64,000 nt of DNA, from the NCBI GenBank assembly GCA_937898525.1, contig CALCBC010000009.1:1-64000 (forward strand), given 5' to 3'. A program made the translations under genes and the position numbers. Of this stretch, positions 17,767 to 26,666 are shown piece by piece. Position 1 is the first letter of the stretch. Each line of letters begins with the position of its first letter. Under the pieces are notes generated by a model. It saw only the letters and a list, made by a program, of their open reading frames with translations. It had not been told where the DNA came from and ran no database searches. Source of the stretch: an uncultured Sphingomonadales bacterium. Lineage in GTDB: Bacteria > Pseudomonadota > Alphaproteobacteria > Sphingomonadales > Sphingomonadaceae.

Positions 17767-18942
17767 ATGGCCGACAACGACGTGCCGGGCGAGGACTACA
17801 CCGATCCGCCACCGTTCTCGGTCGAGGCGCAAGGCCACTCGCTGGCGTTCTATCCGGGCGGGCGCGAGCGGTTCGACGCGCTGCTCGGTCTGATCGCCGG
17901 GGCCGAGCGCTCGCTCAAGATCGCCTTCTACATCTTCGCCACCGACGAGGCCGGCGAGGCCGTGCGCGATGCGCTCGTCGAGGCGGCGGCGCGCGGGGTC
18001 GACGTGCGCGTCGTCGTCGACGGGTTCGGCGCGGAGGCGGGCGAGACGTTCTTCACGCGACTGGTCGAGGCCGGCGGCCGGTTCTGCTGCTTCCTGCCCC
18101 GGCTGACCCGCGGCTACCTGATCCGCAACCACCAGAAGCTCGTGGTGGCCGACGGGCGGATCGCGATGCTCGGCGGGTTCAACGTCGAGAACACCTATTT
18201 CGCCGCACCGGGCGAGGAGCGCTGGGCCGATCTCGGCTTCACCGTCGAGGGTCCGGTGGTCGCCCGCATCGAGGCCTGGTTCGACCAGCTCGAGGAGTGG
18301 GTCACGCATCCGAAGGCGCAGTTTCGCGGTATTCGCCGCCGGGTCAGGGACTGGGACGGCGGCACCGGCCCGGTGCGCCTGCTGATCGGCGGGCCGACCC
18401 TGCGCCTGTCGAGCTGGGCGCGGCTCGTCAGCCAGGACCTGGTCGAGGGCGACCGGCTCGACCTGATCACGGCCTACTTCTCGCCCTCGCGGCGCCTCGC
18501 GCGGCGCATCCGCGCGATCGCCGCCAAGGGGCGCACGCGCATCCTGCTGCCGGCCAAGTCCGACCACGCGGTGACGATCCGCGCGGCGCGCGCCTACTAC
18601 GGCCGGCTGCTCGAAGCGGGGGTGCGGATCTGGGAATTCGAGGCCTGCCGCCTGCACACCAAGCTGATCGTGCTCGACGACGCGGTCTATCTCGGCAGCG
18701 CCAACTTCGATGCGCGCAGCCTCTACATCAACCTCGAGATCGTGCTGTACATCGAGGACGCCGATCTCGCGCGCCGCATGCGCCAGTTCATGGACGATCT
18801 GCTCCCGGCCGCGCGCGAGATCACCCCGGCCGTCCATGCCGAGCGGGCGACCTGGTGGAACCGGGTACGCTGGCGGCTCGCGCTGTTTCTGGTCGTGGTG
18901 ATCGACTACACGGTGAACCGGCGATTCAACCTGATCCGCTAG
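17767..18942 (+). CDS. Phospholipase D-like / cardiolipin synthase-type protein
   Basis: A 391-residue protein with two HKD motifs, the active-site halves of the phospholipase D superfamily. The first is H122, K124, D129 in RNHQKLVVADGR; the second is H297, K299, D304 in RLHTKLIVLDDAVYLGSANF. The arrangement and length resemble bacterial cardiolipin synthases that join phosphatidylglycerol molecules. Unlike ClsA there are no N-terminal membrane helices, but one hydrophobic helix lies near the C-terminus (WRLALFLVVVIDY). The second motif with GSANFD is typical of the synthase branch. A nuclease or other transphosphatidylase role cannot be excluded. Confidence 0.87.
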   Translation: MADNDVPGEDYTDPPPFSVEAQGHSLAFYPGGRERFDALLGLIAGAERSLKIAFYIFATDEAGEAVRDALVEAAARGVDVRVVVDGFGAEAGETFFTRLVEAGGRFCCFLPRLTRGYLIRNHQKLVVADGRIAMLGGFNVENTYFAAPGEERWADLGFTVEGPVVARIEAWFDQLEEWVTHPKAQFRGIRRRVRDWDGGTGPVRLLIGGPTLRLSSWARLVSQDLVEGDRLDLITAYFSPSRRLARRIRAIAAKGRTRILLPAKSDHAVTIRAARAYYGRLLEAGVRIWEFEACRLHTKLIVLDDAVYLGSANFDARSLYINLEIVLYIEDADLARRMRQFMDDLLPAAREITPAVHAERATWWNRVRWRLALFLVVVIDYTVNRRFNLIR

Positions 18943-18981
18943 CCGGGGGGAACCGACGGCGCGGCCGCCGTTTCACTCGAG

Positions 18982-19467
18982 ATGATGCGCACCGCGCTCC
19001 TTCTTGCCGCCGCCGTGTCAGCGCTGGGCGGCTGTTCCGACAACGCGTCCGACGAAGCGGAGCCTGCCGCCATGCCGGGCGTCGTCGCGGTCGGGAACCG
19101 GCAGGCGCTGACGAGGGAGGACGTCGAAGCCGCGCGGCTCACCGGAGAGCTGTCCTGCGCGTTCGTCGAGCCCGGCGCCGACGGGCCGTTGCTCGTGGCC
19201 TCGGCTGACGTGCTCGACGCGGCGCGTGCGGAGAGCGTCCTGCGACTCGGCCCCTCGACGCTGCGGCTCCGTGCCGACGCAACTGGCGGCTTCAACGCCC
19301 TGGTTCGCGGCGCGCGCTTCACCAGCGGCGACCTCGTCGCGCGCGTCGTGGTCACCTCGGAAACCCCGCTGGCACAAGGCGAGTCGCCGCCCCTGCCGGC
19401 ACGCCTGGAGATCTCGACTCCTTCCGGCTCGCAGCGAATCGAAGGCGAATGGACCTGCGGGCCTTAG
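18982..19467 (+). CDS. Small putative lipoprotein
   Basis: A 161-residue protein with a lipoprotein-type signal peptide, MMRTALLLAAAVSALGGC, where Cys18 would be lipidated. The mature part has no motif I recognise. Two cysteines (in GELSCAFV and the final WTCG) could form a disulphide. It lies 39 nt after the phospholipase D gene on the same strand and may share its transcript. A 15-nt-spaced GGAAC/CGTT pair just upstream does not fit the EcfG spacing well. Confidence 0.7.
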   Translation: MMRTALLLAAAVSALGGCSDNASDEAEPAAMPGVVAVGNRQALTREDVEAARLTGELSCAFVEPGADGPLLVASADVLDAARAESVLRLGPSTLRLRADATGGFNALVRGARFTSGDLVARVVVTSETPLAQGESPPLPARLEISTPSGSQRIEGEWTCGP

Positions 19468-19524
19468 CCTGCACGCTCAGCCCGCTCCCGAGAGTCAGGT
19501 AGCGCTGCACGCGCGGCGCCGACA

Positions 19525-19775
19525 CGGGGCGAACGGGTGATCTGGAGCTCGCGCTTCCGCGTTCACCACCGTCTCGCCCTGAACTACTCCGACAGCCCCG
19601 TGCTGCTGATGGGCGACGCGGCGCATGTTCACAGCCGGCCGGCGGGCAGGGCATGAACGTCGGGCTCGTCGACGCGATGGTCCTCGCAGGCATTCTGGCC
19701 GCGATCCCTCCTCCAGGCTCCACCAGTCGCCCGACTTGGGTCTACGCCAGCAGGCCCTGGGTCACCGTCGGATGA
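19525..19775 (+). pseudogene. Frameshifted remnant of an FAD-dependent monooxygenase
   Basis: From the GTG at 19537 the frame reads VIWSSRFRVHHRLALNY and then SDSPVLLMGDAAHVHS, the FAD-binding GD motif of PHBH/UbiH-type hydroxylases. The expected continuation PAGGQGMNVGLVDAMVLAGI appears only in another frame, because one C is missing near 19635-19640. The first frame stops at 19654-19656. The shifted frame loses family resemblance after about 19706 and stops at 19773-19775. The N-terminal FAD fold and the C-terminus are absent. This is a decayed gene fragment beside dnaB. Confidence 0.75.
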
Positions 19776-19793
19776 GGGGCCCTGCCTCCTCGG

Positions 19794-21302
19794 TCAGTCG
19801 TACCCGCCGCCCGGATAGTCCCCCGGCGCGAGGTCGCTGAACTTGGTGATCTTGGGCTCGAACCGCAGCCGCACCTTGCCGGTCGCACCGTGACGCTGCT
19901 TGGCGATGATCACCTCGGCGAGCCCGTAGACTCGTTCCATTTCGGCCTGCCAGGCGGCGTGCGCCTCGTGCGCCTTCACGTCGTCGTCCCCGTGCGGCAC
20001 CTTGGGCTCGCGCGCGGCGACGTAGTAGTCCTCGCGGAACACGAACCAGACCATGTCGGCGTCCTGCTCGATCGAGCCCGACTCGCGCAGGTCGGAGAGC
20101 ATGGGCCGCTTGTCCTCGCGCTGCTCGACCGCGCGGCTGAGCTGCGACAGCGCGATCACCGGCACGTTGAGCTCCTTGGCCAGCGTCTTCAGGCCGCGGC
20201 TGATCTCGGAGATCTCGTTGACGCGGTTGTCCTGGCTGCGCTGGCTGCCCTGCAGCAGCTGCAGGTAGTCGACCACGATCAGGCCGATGTCGTGCTTGCG
20301 CTTCAGGCGCCGCGCGCGCGTGCGCAGTGCCGAGATGGTCAGCGCCGGAGTATCGTCGATGAACAGCGGCAGCTCGGCGAGCCGCTGGCTCGCATAGCTC
20401 AGCTGCTGGAAGTCCTCGCGGCTGATCTTGCCCATGCGCAGCGCCTCGCTCGGAATGCCGGCCTGCTCGGCGAGCACGCGCGTCGCCAGCTGGTCGCTCG
20501 ACATCTCGAGGCTGAAGAACGCGACGGCCGCACCGACCGACTTGTCGATCCCGTCGCGCCGGTCGCGCAGCAGCCGGTCGGCACAGTTGAAGGCGATGTT
20601 GGTCGCGAGCGAGGTCTTGCCCATGCCCGGGCGCCCCGCGAGGATGATCAGGTCCGAGTTGTGCAGCCCGCCGCACTTGTCGTTGAGCGAGGCGAACCCG
20701 GTCGTCTTGCCGGAGACGTGGCCGCCCGAGTTGATCGCCGTCTCGATCATCTCGAGCGCCTTGCCGGTCGCGCCGCGGAAGCTCTCGGCCTCGCTGCTCC
20801 CGGCGGCGCCCTCGGCGACGCGGAACAGCGCCGCCTCGGCCTGCTCGATCTGCCGCATCGGCTCGACTTCTTCGGAGGTGTCGAGCGCGTGCTCGACGAG
20901 GTCGCGGCCGACGCTGACCAGCTCGCGCAGCAGCGCGAGGTCGTAGATCTGCTGCGCCAGCTCGCGCGGCGCGAGCAGCCCCTGGCCGTCGGCGGTAAGC
21001 CGCGCGAGGTACTGCGTCCCGCCGAGCTCGGCCATCGCAGGGTCGGTCTCGAAATAGGGCTTTAGCGTCACCGGGGTGACGACCATCTGCTTGTCGAGCA
21101 GCGTCAGCACCCGCTCGAATATGCGCGCATGCAGCGGTTCGAAGAAATGCTCGGGCCGGAGCGGCACGGCGAGTTCCTCGAGCAGCCGGTTGTCGATCAG
21201 CACCGCGCCGAGGAACGCCGCCTCCGCCTCGAGATTCGACGGCAGCGCGCGGCCCGCGGGCGCATCCGCCGCGGGGCGGTCGAGAAGGTCTTGATCGGCC
21301 AT
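19794..21302 (-). CDS. dnaB: Replicative DNA helicase DnaB
   Basis: A 502-residue helicase that unwinds DNA at the replication fork. The N-terminal helical domain (about 20-150, including SNLEAEAAFLGAVLIDNRLL) binds primase. The RecA-like C-terminal domain has Walker A GRPGMGKTS, the Walker B region IGLIVVDYLQLL, and the arginine-finger region SQLSRAVEQREDKRPMLSDL. The ATG at 21302 gives the usual start; the open frame upstream of it is not conserved in character. No intein is present. It is preceded on the other strand by a monooxygenase relic and followed by the divergent UPF0262 gene. Confidence 0.97.
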   Translation of the reverse strand: MADQDLLDRPAADAPAGRALPSNLEAEAAFLGAVLIDNRLLEELAVPLRPEHFFEPLHARIFERVLTLLDKQMVVTPVTLKPYFETDPAMAELGGTQYLARLTADGQGLLAPRELAQQIYDLALLRELVSVGRDLVEHALDTSEEVEPMRQIEQAEAALFRVAEGAAGSSEAESFRGATGKALEMIETAINSGGHVSGKTTGFASLNDKCGGLHNSDLIILAGRPGMGKTSLATNIAFNCADRLLRDRRDGIDKSVGAAVAFFSLEMSSDQLATRVLAEQAGIPSEALRMGKISREDFQQLSYASQRLAELPLFIDDTPALTISALRTRARRLKRKHDIGLIVVDYLQLLQGSQRSQDNRVNEISEISRGLKTLAKELNVPVIALSQLSRAVEQREDKRPMLSDLRESGSIEQDADMVWFVFREDYYVAAREPKVPHGDDDVKAHEAHAAWQAEMERVYGLAEVIIAKQRHGATGKVRLRFEPKITKFSDLAPGDYPGGGYD

Positions 21303-21444
21303 GTGCGCGTGATGCGCGCGGTCGAGTCCGGGGGCAAGTGCAGCGCGACAAAAGGGTGCTGTGGATAGCGGGGAAGACCCTGTCCCGCTCGCCGGGGGGA
21401 GGATTTTCTTGCCCCCGGCCTCTCGCATCTGCGAAAGCCGGGCC

Positions 21445-21927
21445 ATGGCTTCGGACCGCATCGCTCGCGTCACGCTGGACCAGTCGACCGTGTTTCGGCG
21501 CAACCAGGCGGTCGAGCGCGAACGCGAGGTGGCGATGCGCGACCTCGAGGCCGAAAATCGCTTCAGGCCGCTGCGCGCCGCCGATCGCGGACATACCGGC
21601 CCCTGGTCGCTCGAACTGTCGGTCGCCGACGGGCGACTGGCGATGCTGATCCGCGATGCCGCGGACGCCGAGGCGGAAACCCTCGGCCTCGGCCTCGCGC
21701 GCTTCCGCCGCGTGGTTCGCGAATATTTCGCGATCTGCGATTCGTACTACAAGGCGCTGCGCAAGGCTTCGGCGCAGGAGATCGAGACGCTCGACATGGC
21801 CCGCCGGGCGATCCACGACCGCGCCACGCGGCAGCTGCTCGAGGCGCTCGAGGGCAAGGTGGAAACCGACTTCGCCACCGCGAGGCGGCTTTTCACCCTG
21901 ATCTGCGTGCTCCATATCAGGATCTAG
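21445..21927 (+). CDS. UPF0262 family protein
   Basis: A 160-residue protein starting MASDRIARVTLDQSTVFRR, with the family segment YFAICDSYYKALRKAS and the basic end TDFATARRLFTLICVLHIR. UPF0262 proteins are small cytoplasmic proteins of alphaproteobacteria with no established function. The ATG at 21445 gives the usual family length. It is followed 26 nt later by a GH25-like gene and cytidine deaminase on the same strand, which suggests a short operon. Confidence 0.88.
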   Translation: MASDRIARVTLDQSTVFRRNQAVEREREVAMRDLEAENRFRPLRAADRGHTGPWSLELSVADGRLAMLIRDAADAEAETLGLGLARFRRVVREYFAICDSYYKALRKASAQEIETLDMARRAIHDRATRQLLEALEGKVETDFATARRLFTLICVLHIRI

Positions 21928-21953
21928 GGGAGCAAGGGGCGGTCGCTGATATC

Positions 21954-22652
21954 ATGGGCAGGAAGCGCGGAGTTTCGTGGCGCACGCGTATCGTCGCGCT
22001 GCTGGCGCTGGTCCTGGCCGGAGCCGGCGGCTGGCTGTGGTGGCAGGGCCGCCACTGGACCCCGCCGCGAAGCGAGTTCCCGCAGCAGGGCGTGATCATA
22101 GGCGCCCGCGACGGGGAAACCAACTTCGAGGCGCTCGGGGCGGTGGGCGCGGCGTTCGTCTACCTCGAGGCGAGCGACGGCGCCTCGGCGCGCGACCCGG
22201 TCTTCGCCAGCAACCTGCGCAAGGTGCGCAAGGCCAGTCTCCCGTTCGGCGTCGTCCACGCCTACGATCCGTGCGTCGCCGCCGAGCGACAGTCGGCGAA
22301 TTTCCTGACCATAGTCCCGCGCGATGCGACCCTGCTGCCGCCCGCGATCGCACTCGACCGGCTCGCCGCCGACTGCGGCGATCCGATCGCCGAAGTGGCG
22401 GTCGAGAGCGAGCTGACGACGTTTCTCAACCAGGTCGAGGGTCATGTCGGCAAGCCGGCGGTCCTGAAGATTTCCCCGGCGTTCGAGGAGCGCTATCACA
22501 TCGCCGTGCGGATCGAGCGCAACCTGTGGCTGGAGCGCGACTGGTTCCAGCCCACTTATGCCGGGAGGCCGTGGACCTTGTGGACCGCCAACTCGAACCT
22601 GCGCACCGCGGCGAGCGAGGAACCGCTGCGCTGGGTGGTGCTGCGGCCGTGA
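21954..22652 (+). CDS. GH25 lysozyme-like protein, probably catalytically degenerate
   Basis: A 232-residue protein with one N-terminal membrane helix (about 11-29) and a periplasmic domain that follows the GH25 lysozyme pattern. That pattern includes a first strand QGVIIGARDGETNF, then FVYLEASDG, FASNLRKVRKASLPFGVVHAY, and a central strand PPAIALDRLAA. True GH25 enzymes have an acid in the first strand and a DxE pair in the central one. Here the first strand lacks the usual aspartate position and the central motif reads LDRL. Either a muramidase with shifted residues or a wall-binding pseudoenzyme is possible. It overlaps the start of cdd by four bases. Confidence 0.65.
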   Translation: MGRKRGVSWRTRIVALLALVLAGAGGWLWWQGRHWTPPRSEFPQQGVIIGARDGETNFEALGAVGAAFVYLEASDGASARDPVFASNLRKVRKASLPFGVVHAYDPCVAAERQSANFLTIVPRDATLLPPAIALDRLAADCGDPIAEVAVESELTTFLNQVEGHVGKPAVLKISPAFEERYHIAVRIERNLWLERDWFQPTYAGRPWTLWTANSNLRTAASEEPLRWVVLRP

Positions 22653-23050
22653 GCGCCGAGCTGATCGCGGCCGCCCGCGCGGCACAGGACAAGGCCTACG
22701 CGCCGCACTCGGGGTTCCGCGTCGGTGCGGCGCTGCGTTTCGCCGACGGGTCGATCGTCACCGGCAGCAACGTCGAGAACGCGAGCTACGGGCTGTCGCT
22801 GTGCGCGGAGACCGTGGCGGTGGCCAGGGCGTTCAACGAGGGCCGCCGCGGCGGGCTGCTCGAGGTCGCGGTGACCGCGAGCGGCGGCGACGTGGTCACG
22901 CCATGCGGGCGCTGTCGCCAGGTGCTGCACGAGCTTGCCGATCTCGGCGGGACCGATCCGCTGATCTACTGCTGCGGCCCGGCCGAGGTCCGCGAGTGGC
23001 GGCTGTCAGAGCTGCTGCCCGAAGCGTTCGGGCCGGGGAGCCTCGGCTGA
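22649..23050 (+). CDS. cdd: Cytidine deaminase
   Basis: A 133-residue homotetrameric-type cytidine deaminase that converts cytidine to uridine in pyrimidine salvage. The catalytic CAE is at 52-54 and the zinc-binding PCGRC has cysteines at 86 and 89. The substrate segment FRVGAAL and NVENASYGLSLCAE are normal. The start is GTG inside the stop of the preceding gene (GTGA overlap), so translation is coupled to the GH25-like gene. Confidence 0.95.
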   Translation: MSAELIAAARAAQDKAYAPHSGFRVGAALRFADGSIVTGSNVENASYGLSLCAETVAVARAFNEGRRGGLLEVAVTASGGDVVTPCGRCRQVLHELADLGGTDPLIYCCGPAEVREWRLSELLPEAFGPGSLG

Positions 23051-23110
23051 GCCATTTCACTCGCTGCGCGTTCGGTGCTACCCAAGGGGGCGAAACGGAG
23101 AGACTCGACA

Positions 23111-23374
23111 ATGGGTGGAATGAGCATCTGGCACTGGGTGATCGTCGCGCTGGTGATCCTCGTGCTGTTCGGTCGCGGCAAGATCAGCGAGATGATGGGC
23201 GACTTCGGCAAGGGCGTCTCGAGCTTCAAGAAGGGCCTCGCCGAGGGCAACGAGGAGCTCAACAAGCCCGCCGCGCAGATCCCGCCGCCGCCCGCTCCGG
23301 CACCGGCGCCGACTCCGGCCGCGACGCCCGAAGCGGCTCCGGCATCCACGGCGGAGAACGGCGACAAGTCCTGA
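23111..23374 (+). CDS. tatA: Twin-arginine translocase subunit TatA
   Basis: An 87-residue protein with the TatA/E pattern: a short N-terminal membrane helix ([17 protein letters not shown]), a hinge, an amphipathic helix ([19 protein letters not shown]) and a Pro/Ala-rich tail. TatA forms the protein-conducting part of the twin-arginine export system. tatB and tatC are not next to it, unlike in many proteobacteria, and presumably lie elsewhere. The ATG at 23111 follows a GGAGAG site. Confidence 0.92.
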   Translation: MGGMSIWHWVIVALVILVLFGRGKISEMMGDFGKGVSSFKKGLAEGNEELNKPAAQIPPPPAPAPAPTPAATPEAAPASTAENGDKS

Positions 23375-23375
23375 C

Positions 23376-23399
23376 GGCCGCGCCGCCTTCCGCGCGGCC
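23376..23399. terminator. GC hairpin between convergent genes
   Basis: An 8-bp perfect stem (23376-23383 with 23392-23399) and an 8-nt loop separate the ends of tatA and the M48 protease gene. There is no T tract on either strand, so it may slow rather than end transcription. Confidence 0.35.
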
Positions 23400-23403
23400 A
23401 GGT

Positions 23404-24882
23404 TCAGGTGCCGCGGACGACGATCTTGTACTTCTGCCCGGCGACGACCGTCTCGCCCGAGCCGAGACCGTTGAGCGCGCGGAAGCGTTCGACCTGGGCG
23501 TCGTTGTATGCCATTCGCCGGGCGAGCGACTGCACGGTGTCGCTGGCTCCGGCGGTGACGACGTCGATGCGCCGCGGAACCACCTGCGCGGCCTCGGCCT
23601 GGCTGATCCGGCGCAGCGACTGGAACATCGAATTGAACACCGAGGCCCCGCCGGCCGGGGTAATCGTCGCGAAGTGGACGGCCTGGTTGTTCGCCAGCTC
23701 GTAGGCGAACACGACCACGTCGAGGCTGCCGCTGTTCGTGGTCGCGCGTGCCGTGCCATAGACCGCCGGCAGGCCATTGACCGTCGTCCGCTGCAGGCTC
23801 TGCGGAGCCAGCTGGGCCTGGTCTCCGCCGATGGCCTGGAACGCCTGCCTGACGTAAGTTTCGAGATTGCCGTTGTAGGCGGCCGTCGTCAGCTGTCCGC
23901 GGCCGCTCTGGCCGTTGATCGAGACGGCCCGGGTGCCGTTGACGAGATAGAAGCCGTCCGGCGCCGTGAACGTCAGGCGCATGTCGGGATGGATGAAGGT
24001 GTGACCTTCGATCATGCCCTGCCGCGGATCGTCGCCGTAGAGCAGACCATCGATGCGGGTGAGGAACGTGTCGCGGTTGGTCACTCCGGTGCCGTTTCCG
24101 GCCAGCCGCAACGCGTTCTGAACCCGCCCGGCGGGGTCCGGGTGGGTCGAGGCCCATTCGGGAATCGTCGCGTCGCGGCCCTGCAGCTGCGCGTCGAGCG
24201 CATTCTGCATCGCCAGGCTCTGGAGCACCGTCGCCATCGCCCGCGGATCGTATCCCGCGCCGATGAGGTAGTTGATTCCAAGCTGGTCGGCCTCGGTCTC
24301 CTGCGCGCGTGAATAGCTGAGCGTCGCGAGCTGCGGCGCGGTCGCGGCGAGCTGCTGTCCGAGCTGTCCGAGCTGGCTGTTCCCGAGCAGCACGCCCGAG
24401 AGAATCGTGCCGAGCACGCCGAGGATCTGGTTGCGCTGCGCGGTCTCCTGGCGGCGCGCCGAATGCCGGGCGGCGACGTGGCCGACTTCGTGACCGAGCA
24501 CGCCGGCGAGCTCGGCCTCGTTGTTCATCAGCGCGACGAGCTGGCGGGTCACGTAGACGTAGCCGCCGGGGACGGCGAAGGCGTTGTCGACCGAGCTGTT
24601 GAGCAGCGTGACGACGAACGACGACTGGCTTCCGAGCCCGGACTGTGCGGCGATATTGCGGCCGACCTGTTCGACGTAGGCAGCCTGCGGGCCGCTATAG
24701 GCCCCGCCGAACTCGGCGATGAATTGCTCGTGGTACTGGGCGCCCTGCTGCGCTTCGGCCGGTGTGATCGGCGCGCCGGCGGGCACGTTTGCGCCGGGCA
24801 CCGTGGCGCAGGCGGCAAGGCCGGCCGCGGCCGCGCTGGCGAGTCCCAGCCACTTCAGGCGGCGTGTGGGAAGATGGGGCAT
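23404..24882 (-). CDS. M48-family metalloprotease lipoprotein with C-terminal LysM-like domain
   Basis: A 492-residue periplasmic protease related to BepA/YfgC, which act in outer-membrane protein quality control. It has a lipoprotein signal ending LAAC with Cys25. The zinc motif HEVGH is at 131-135 and the third ligand is in SRAQETEADQLG. A middle domain of unknown role follows. The last 60 residues (VVTAGASDTVQSLARRM to AGQKYKIV) look like a LysM-type peptidoglycan-binding module. BepA has TPR repeats instead, so this is a distinct architecture. It is downstream of pheA on the same strand with a 105-nt gap. Confidence 0.88.
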   Translation of the reverse strand: MPHLPTRRLKWLGLASAAAAGLAACATVPGANVPAGAPITPAEAQQGAQYHEQFIAEFGGAYSGPQAAYVEQVGRNIAAQSGLGSQSSFVVTLLNSSVDNAFAVPGGYVYVTRQLVALMNNEAELAGVLGHEVGHVAARHSARRQETAQRNQILGVLGTILSGVLLGNSQLGQLGQQLAATAPQLATLSYSRAQETEADQLGINYLIGAGYDPRAMATVLQSLAMQNALDAQLQGRDATIPEWASTHPDPAGRVQNALRLAGNGTGVTNRDTFLTRIDGLLYGDDPRQGMIEGHTFIHPDMRLTFTAPDGFYLVNGTRAVSINGQSGRGQLTTAAYNGNLETYVRQAFQAIGGDQAQLAPQSLQRTTVNGLPAVYGTARATTNSGSLDVVVFAYELANNQAVHFATITPAGGASVFNSMFQSLRRISQAEAAQVVPRRIDVVTAGASDTVQSLARRMAYNDAQVERFRALNGLGSGETVVAGQKYKIVVRGT

Positions 24883-24987
24883 TCGCTCTCCTTGTCAGCC
24901 CGCCCGGGCGGCGGCGCCGCCGGGTGCAGGTTTGCTGGGAAATGCCGCTCGCCGGGCGATGGTTCCGACAGCGCAGCCAGTGCGGCG

Positions 24988-25881
24988 CTAGCCGCGGGGC
25001 CGTGCCTGCGGGTAACTGCCGAGCATGCGCAGTTCCTTGCTGTGGAACGCCAGTTCCTCGAGCGCGCGGTCGACCGCCGGGTCGCCGGGCGCGCCGACGA
25101 TGTCGGCGTAGAACATCGTCGCGGAAAAGCTCGCGCCCTGCTGGTAGCTCTCGAGCTTGGTCATGTTGACGCCGTTCGTGGCGAAGCCCCCGAGCGCCTT
25201 GTACAGCGCCGCCGGGATGTTCTTCACTTCGAACACGAATGTGGTCATCGCGGGCACGCCGGCGAGCGAGGCGGGATCGAGCGGGTCACGGGCCAGCGCG
25301 ACGAAGCGGGTGGTGTTGTCGGGCGCGTCCTCGATGCCGTCCTCGACCAGCCTGAGGCCGTAGAGCTCCGCGGCGAGCGCCGGGGCGATCGCGCAGGCGT
25401 CGGGCTCGCCCTGTTCCCTGACCAGCGCGGCCGCGCCGGCCGTGTCCGCATACGCAAGCGGGACGATCCCGCGCTCGCGCAGGAAGCGCCGCGTCTGGCC
25501 GAGCGCCTGGGGATGGCTGTAGGCGACCTTGAACGGCCCTTCGGTCAGGCCCATGATCGCGTAGTGGATCGGCAGGAAGTGCTCGCCGACGATCGACAGG
25601 CCGCTGTCGGGCAGCAGGAAATGGATGTCGGCCACCCGGCCGTGCTGCGAATTCTCGATCGGGATGATCGCGCTTGCGGCCGCGCCCGACGTTACCGCAT
25701 CGAGTGCATCCTCGAACGCGAAGCACGGCAGCGGCAGGCAGCCGGGCGACCATTCGAGCGCCGCGCGGTGCGAATTTGCTCCCGGCGCCCCCTGGAAGGC
25801 GACCGCGCGCGACGGATCGGCCGCGGCGGCGGCGCGCATTTCCTCGACGAGCGCGAGCGCAGGGGCGGGAAAGCTGTCCAT
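24988..25881 (-). CDS. pheA: Prephenate dehydratase
   Basis: A 297-residue monofunctional prephenate dehydratase, making phenylpyruvate for phenylalanine synthesis. The catalytic domain shows VAFQGAPGANSHRAA, IPIENSQHGRV and the threonine of NTTRF at about 191-193. A C-terminal ACT domain (about 210-285) carries GVNMTKLESYQQG in place of the classical ESRP feedback motif, as is common in alphaproteobacteria. There is no chorismate mutase domain. It is divergent from a membrane cytochrome c gene. Confidence 0.95.
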   Translation of the reverse strand: MDSFPAPALALVEEMRAAAAADPSRAVAFQGAPGANSHRAALEWSPGCLPLPCFAFEDALDAVTSGAAASAIIPIENSQHGRVADIHFLLPDSGLSIVGEHFLPIHYAIMGLTEGPFKVAYSHPQALGQTRRFLRERGIVPLAYADTAGAAALVREQGEPDACAIAPALAAELYGLRLVEDGIEDAPDNTTRFVALARDPLDPASLAGVPAMTTFVFEVKNIPAALYKALGGFATNGVNMTKLESYQQGASFSATMFYADIVGAPGDPAVDRALEELAFHSKELRMLGSYPQARPRG

Positions 25882-25998
25882 GGGCGCTGCCGCGTAACGG
25901 GGCGATGCGCGGCGGACAAGTGACTATCGGACTTGCGCGCGCGCACCCTCGACACTAGAGCGCTCGCCAAACCCGAAGACCTGGCAGAAAATCCCTCG

Positions 25999-26643
25999 AT
26001 GAACGACAACTTCAATACCATCGCCGGTTGGACCTTGGGCGCGGGCATCGTCGCGCTGGGCCTGTCGATCGCCAGCGGCATGTATTTCGAAGCCGACAAG
26101 CCGCATCGGCCGCACACGATGGGCTTCCCGATCGAGGGCGTGGTCGAAGAAGGCGCGGCCGCAGAGGGGCCCGCGCTCGCGACCCTGCTGGCGACCGGCG
26201 ACCCGGCCAAGGGCCAGGCGGTCTTCGCCAAGTGCACCGCGTGCCATACCATCGAGCAGGGCGGCGCGAACGGCATCGGCCCGAATCTCTACGGGATCCT
26301 CGGCAAGCCGATCGGCAAGCACGCCGCGGGCTTCGCCTATTCGGCGGATCTCTCCGGCCACGGCGGCGAGTGGACCTACGAGAACATGGATGCCTGGCTC
26401 AAGGCACCCAAGCAGTTCGCCGCCGGCACCAAGATGACCTTCGCCGGGCTCGGCAGCGCCGAGGATCGCGCCAACGTGATTCTCTACATGCTGCAGAACG
26501 GCGGCGGTCCGCCGCTGCCCCCGCCGCCGGCGGAGGAGTCGGCCGAGGACGCCGAAGGCGCTGCGGGCGAGGCCGCGGAGGCCGGGGCCGAGGCTGCGGC
26601 GGAACCTGCCGCCGCGGACAACGCTGCCACTGCCAGCGAGTAA
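25999..26643 (+). CDS. Membrane-anchored cytochrome c
   Basis: A 214-residue protein with an uncleaved N-terminal anchor (about 9-28) and a class I cytochrome c domain in the periplasm. The haem site is CTACH at 79-83 and the axial methionine is probably M146 in AGTKMTF. The last 50 residues are an Ala/Glu/Pro-rich tail of low complexity. It resembles CycM/c552-type carriers that shuttle electrons between the bc1 complex and an aa3 oxidase. The ATG at 25999 puts the anchor at the N-terminus. Its role in this strain is inferred. Confidence 0.9.
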   Translation: MNDNFNTIAGWTLGAGIVALGLSIASGMYFEADKPHRPHTMGFPIEGVVEEGAAAEGPALATLLATGDPAKGQAVFAKCTACHTIEQGGANGIGPNLYGILGKPIGKHAAGFAYSADLSGHGGEWTYENMDAWLKAPKQFAAGTKMTFAGLGSAEDRANVILYMLQNGGGPPLPPPPAEESAEDAEGAAGEAAEAGAEAAAEPAAADNAATASE

Positions 26644-26648
26644 TGGCA

Positions 26649-26666
26649 GGCGGGCTCAGGCCCGCC
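26649..26666 (+). terminator. Hairpin behind the cytochrome c gene
   Basis: GGCGGGC at 26649-26655 pairs with GCCCGCC at 26660-26666 around a 4-nt loop, followed by CCTT. It overlaps the last codons of the convergent rlmE gene. The T tract is minimal. Confidence 0.4.

Noticed and set aside
18949..18972. GGAAC and CGTT before the small lipoprotein gene as an EcfG promoter
   Set aside because: The spacer is 15 nt, one too short, and the start codon follows within 10 nt of the -10 element.
24912..24925. A 14-bp GC palindrome between pheA and the M48 protease gene
   Set aside because: It lies in a run of GGC/GCC and may arise by chance; no T tract and no second copy were seen.
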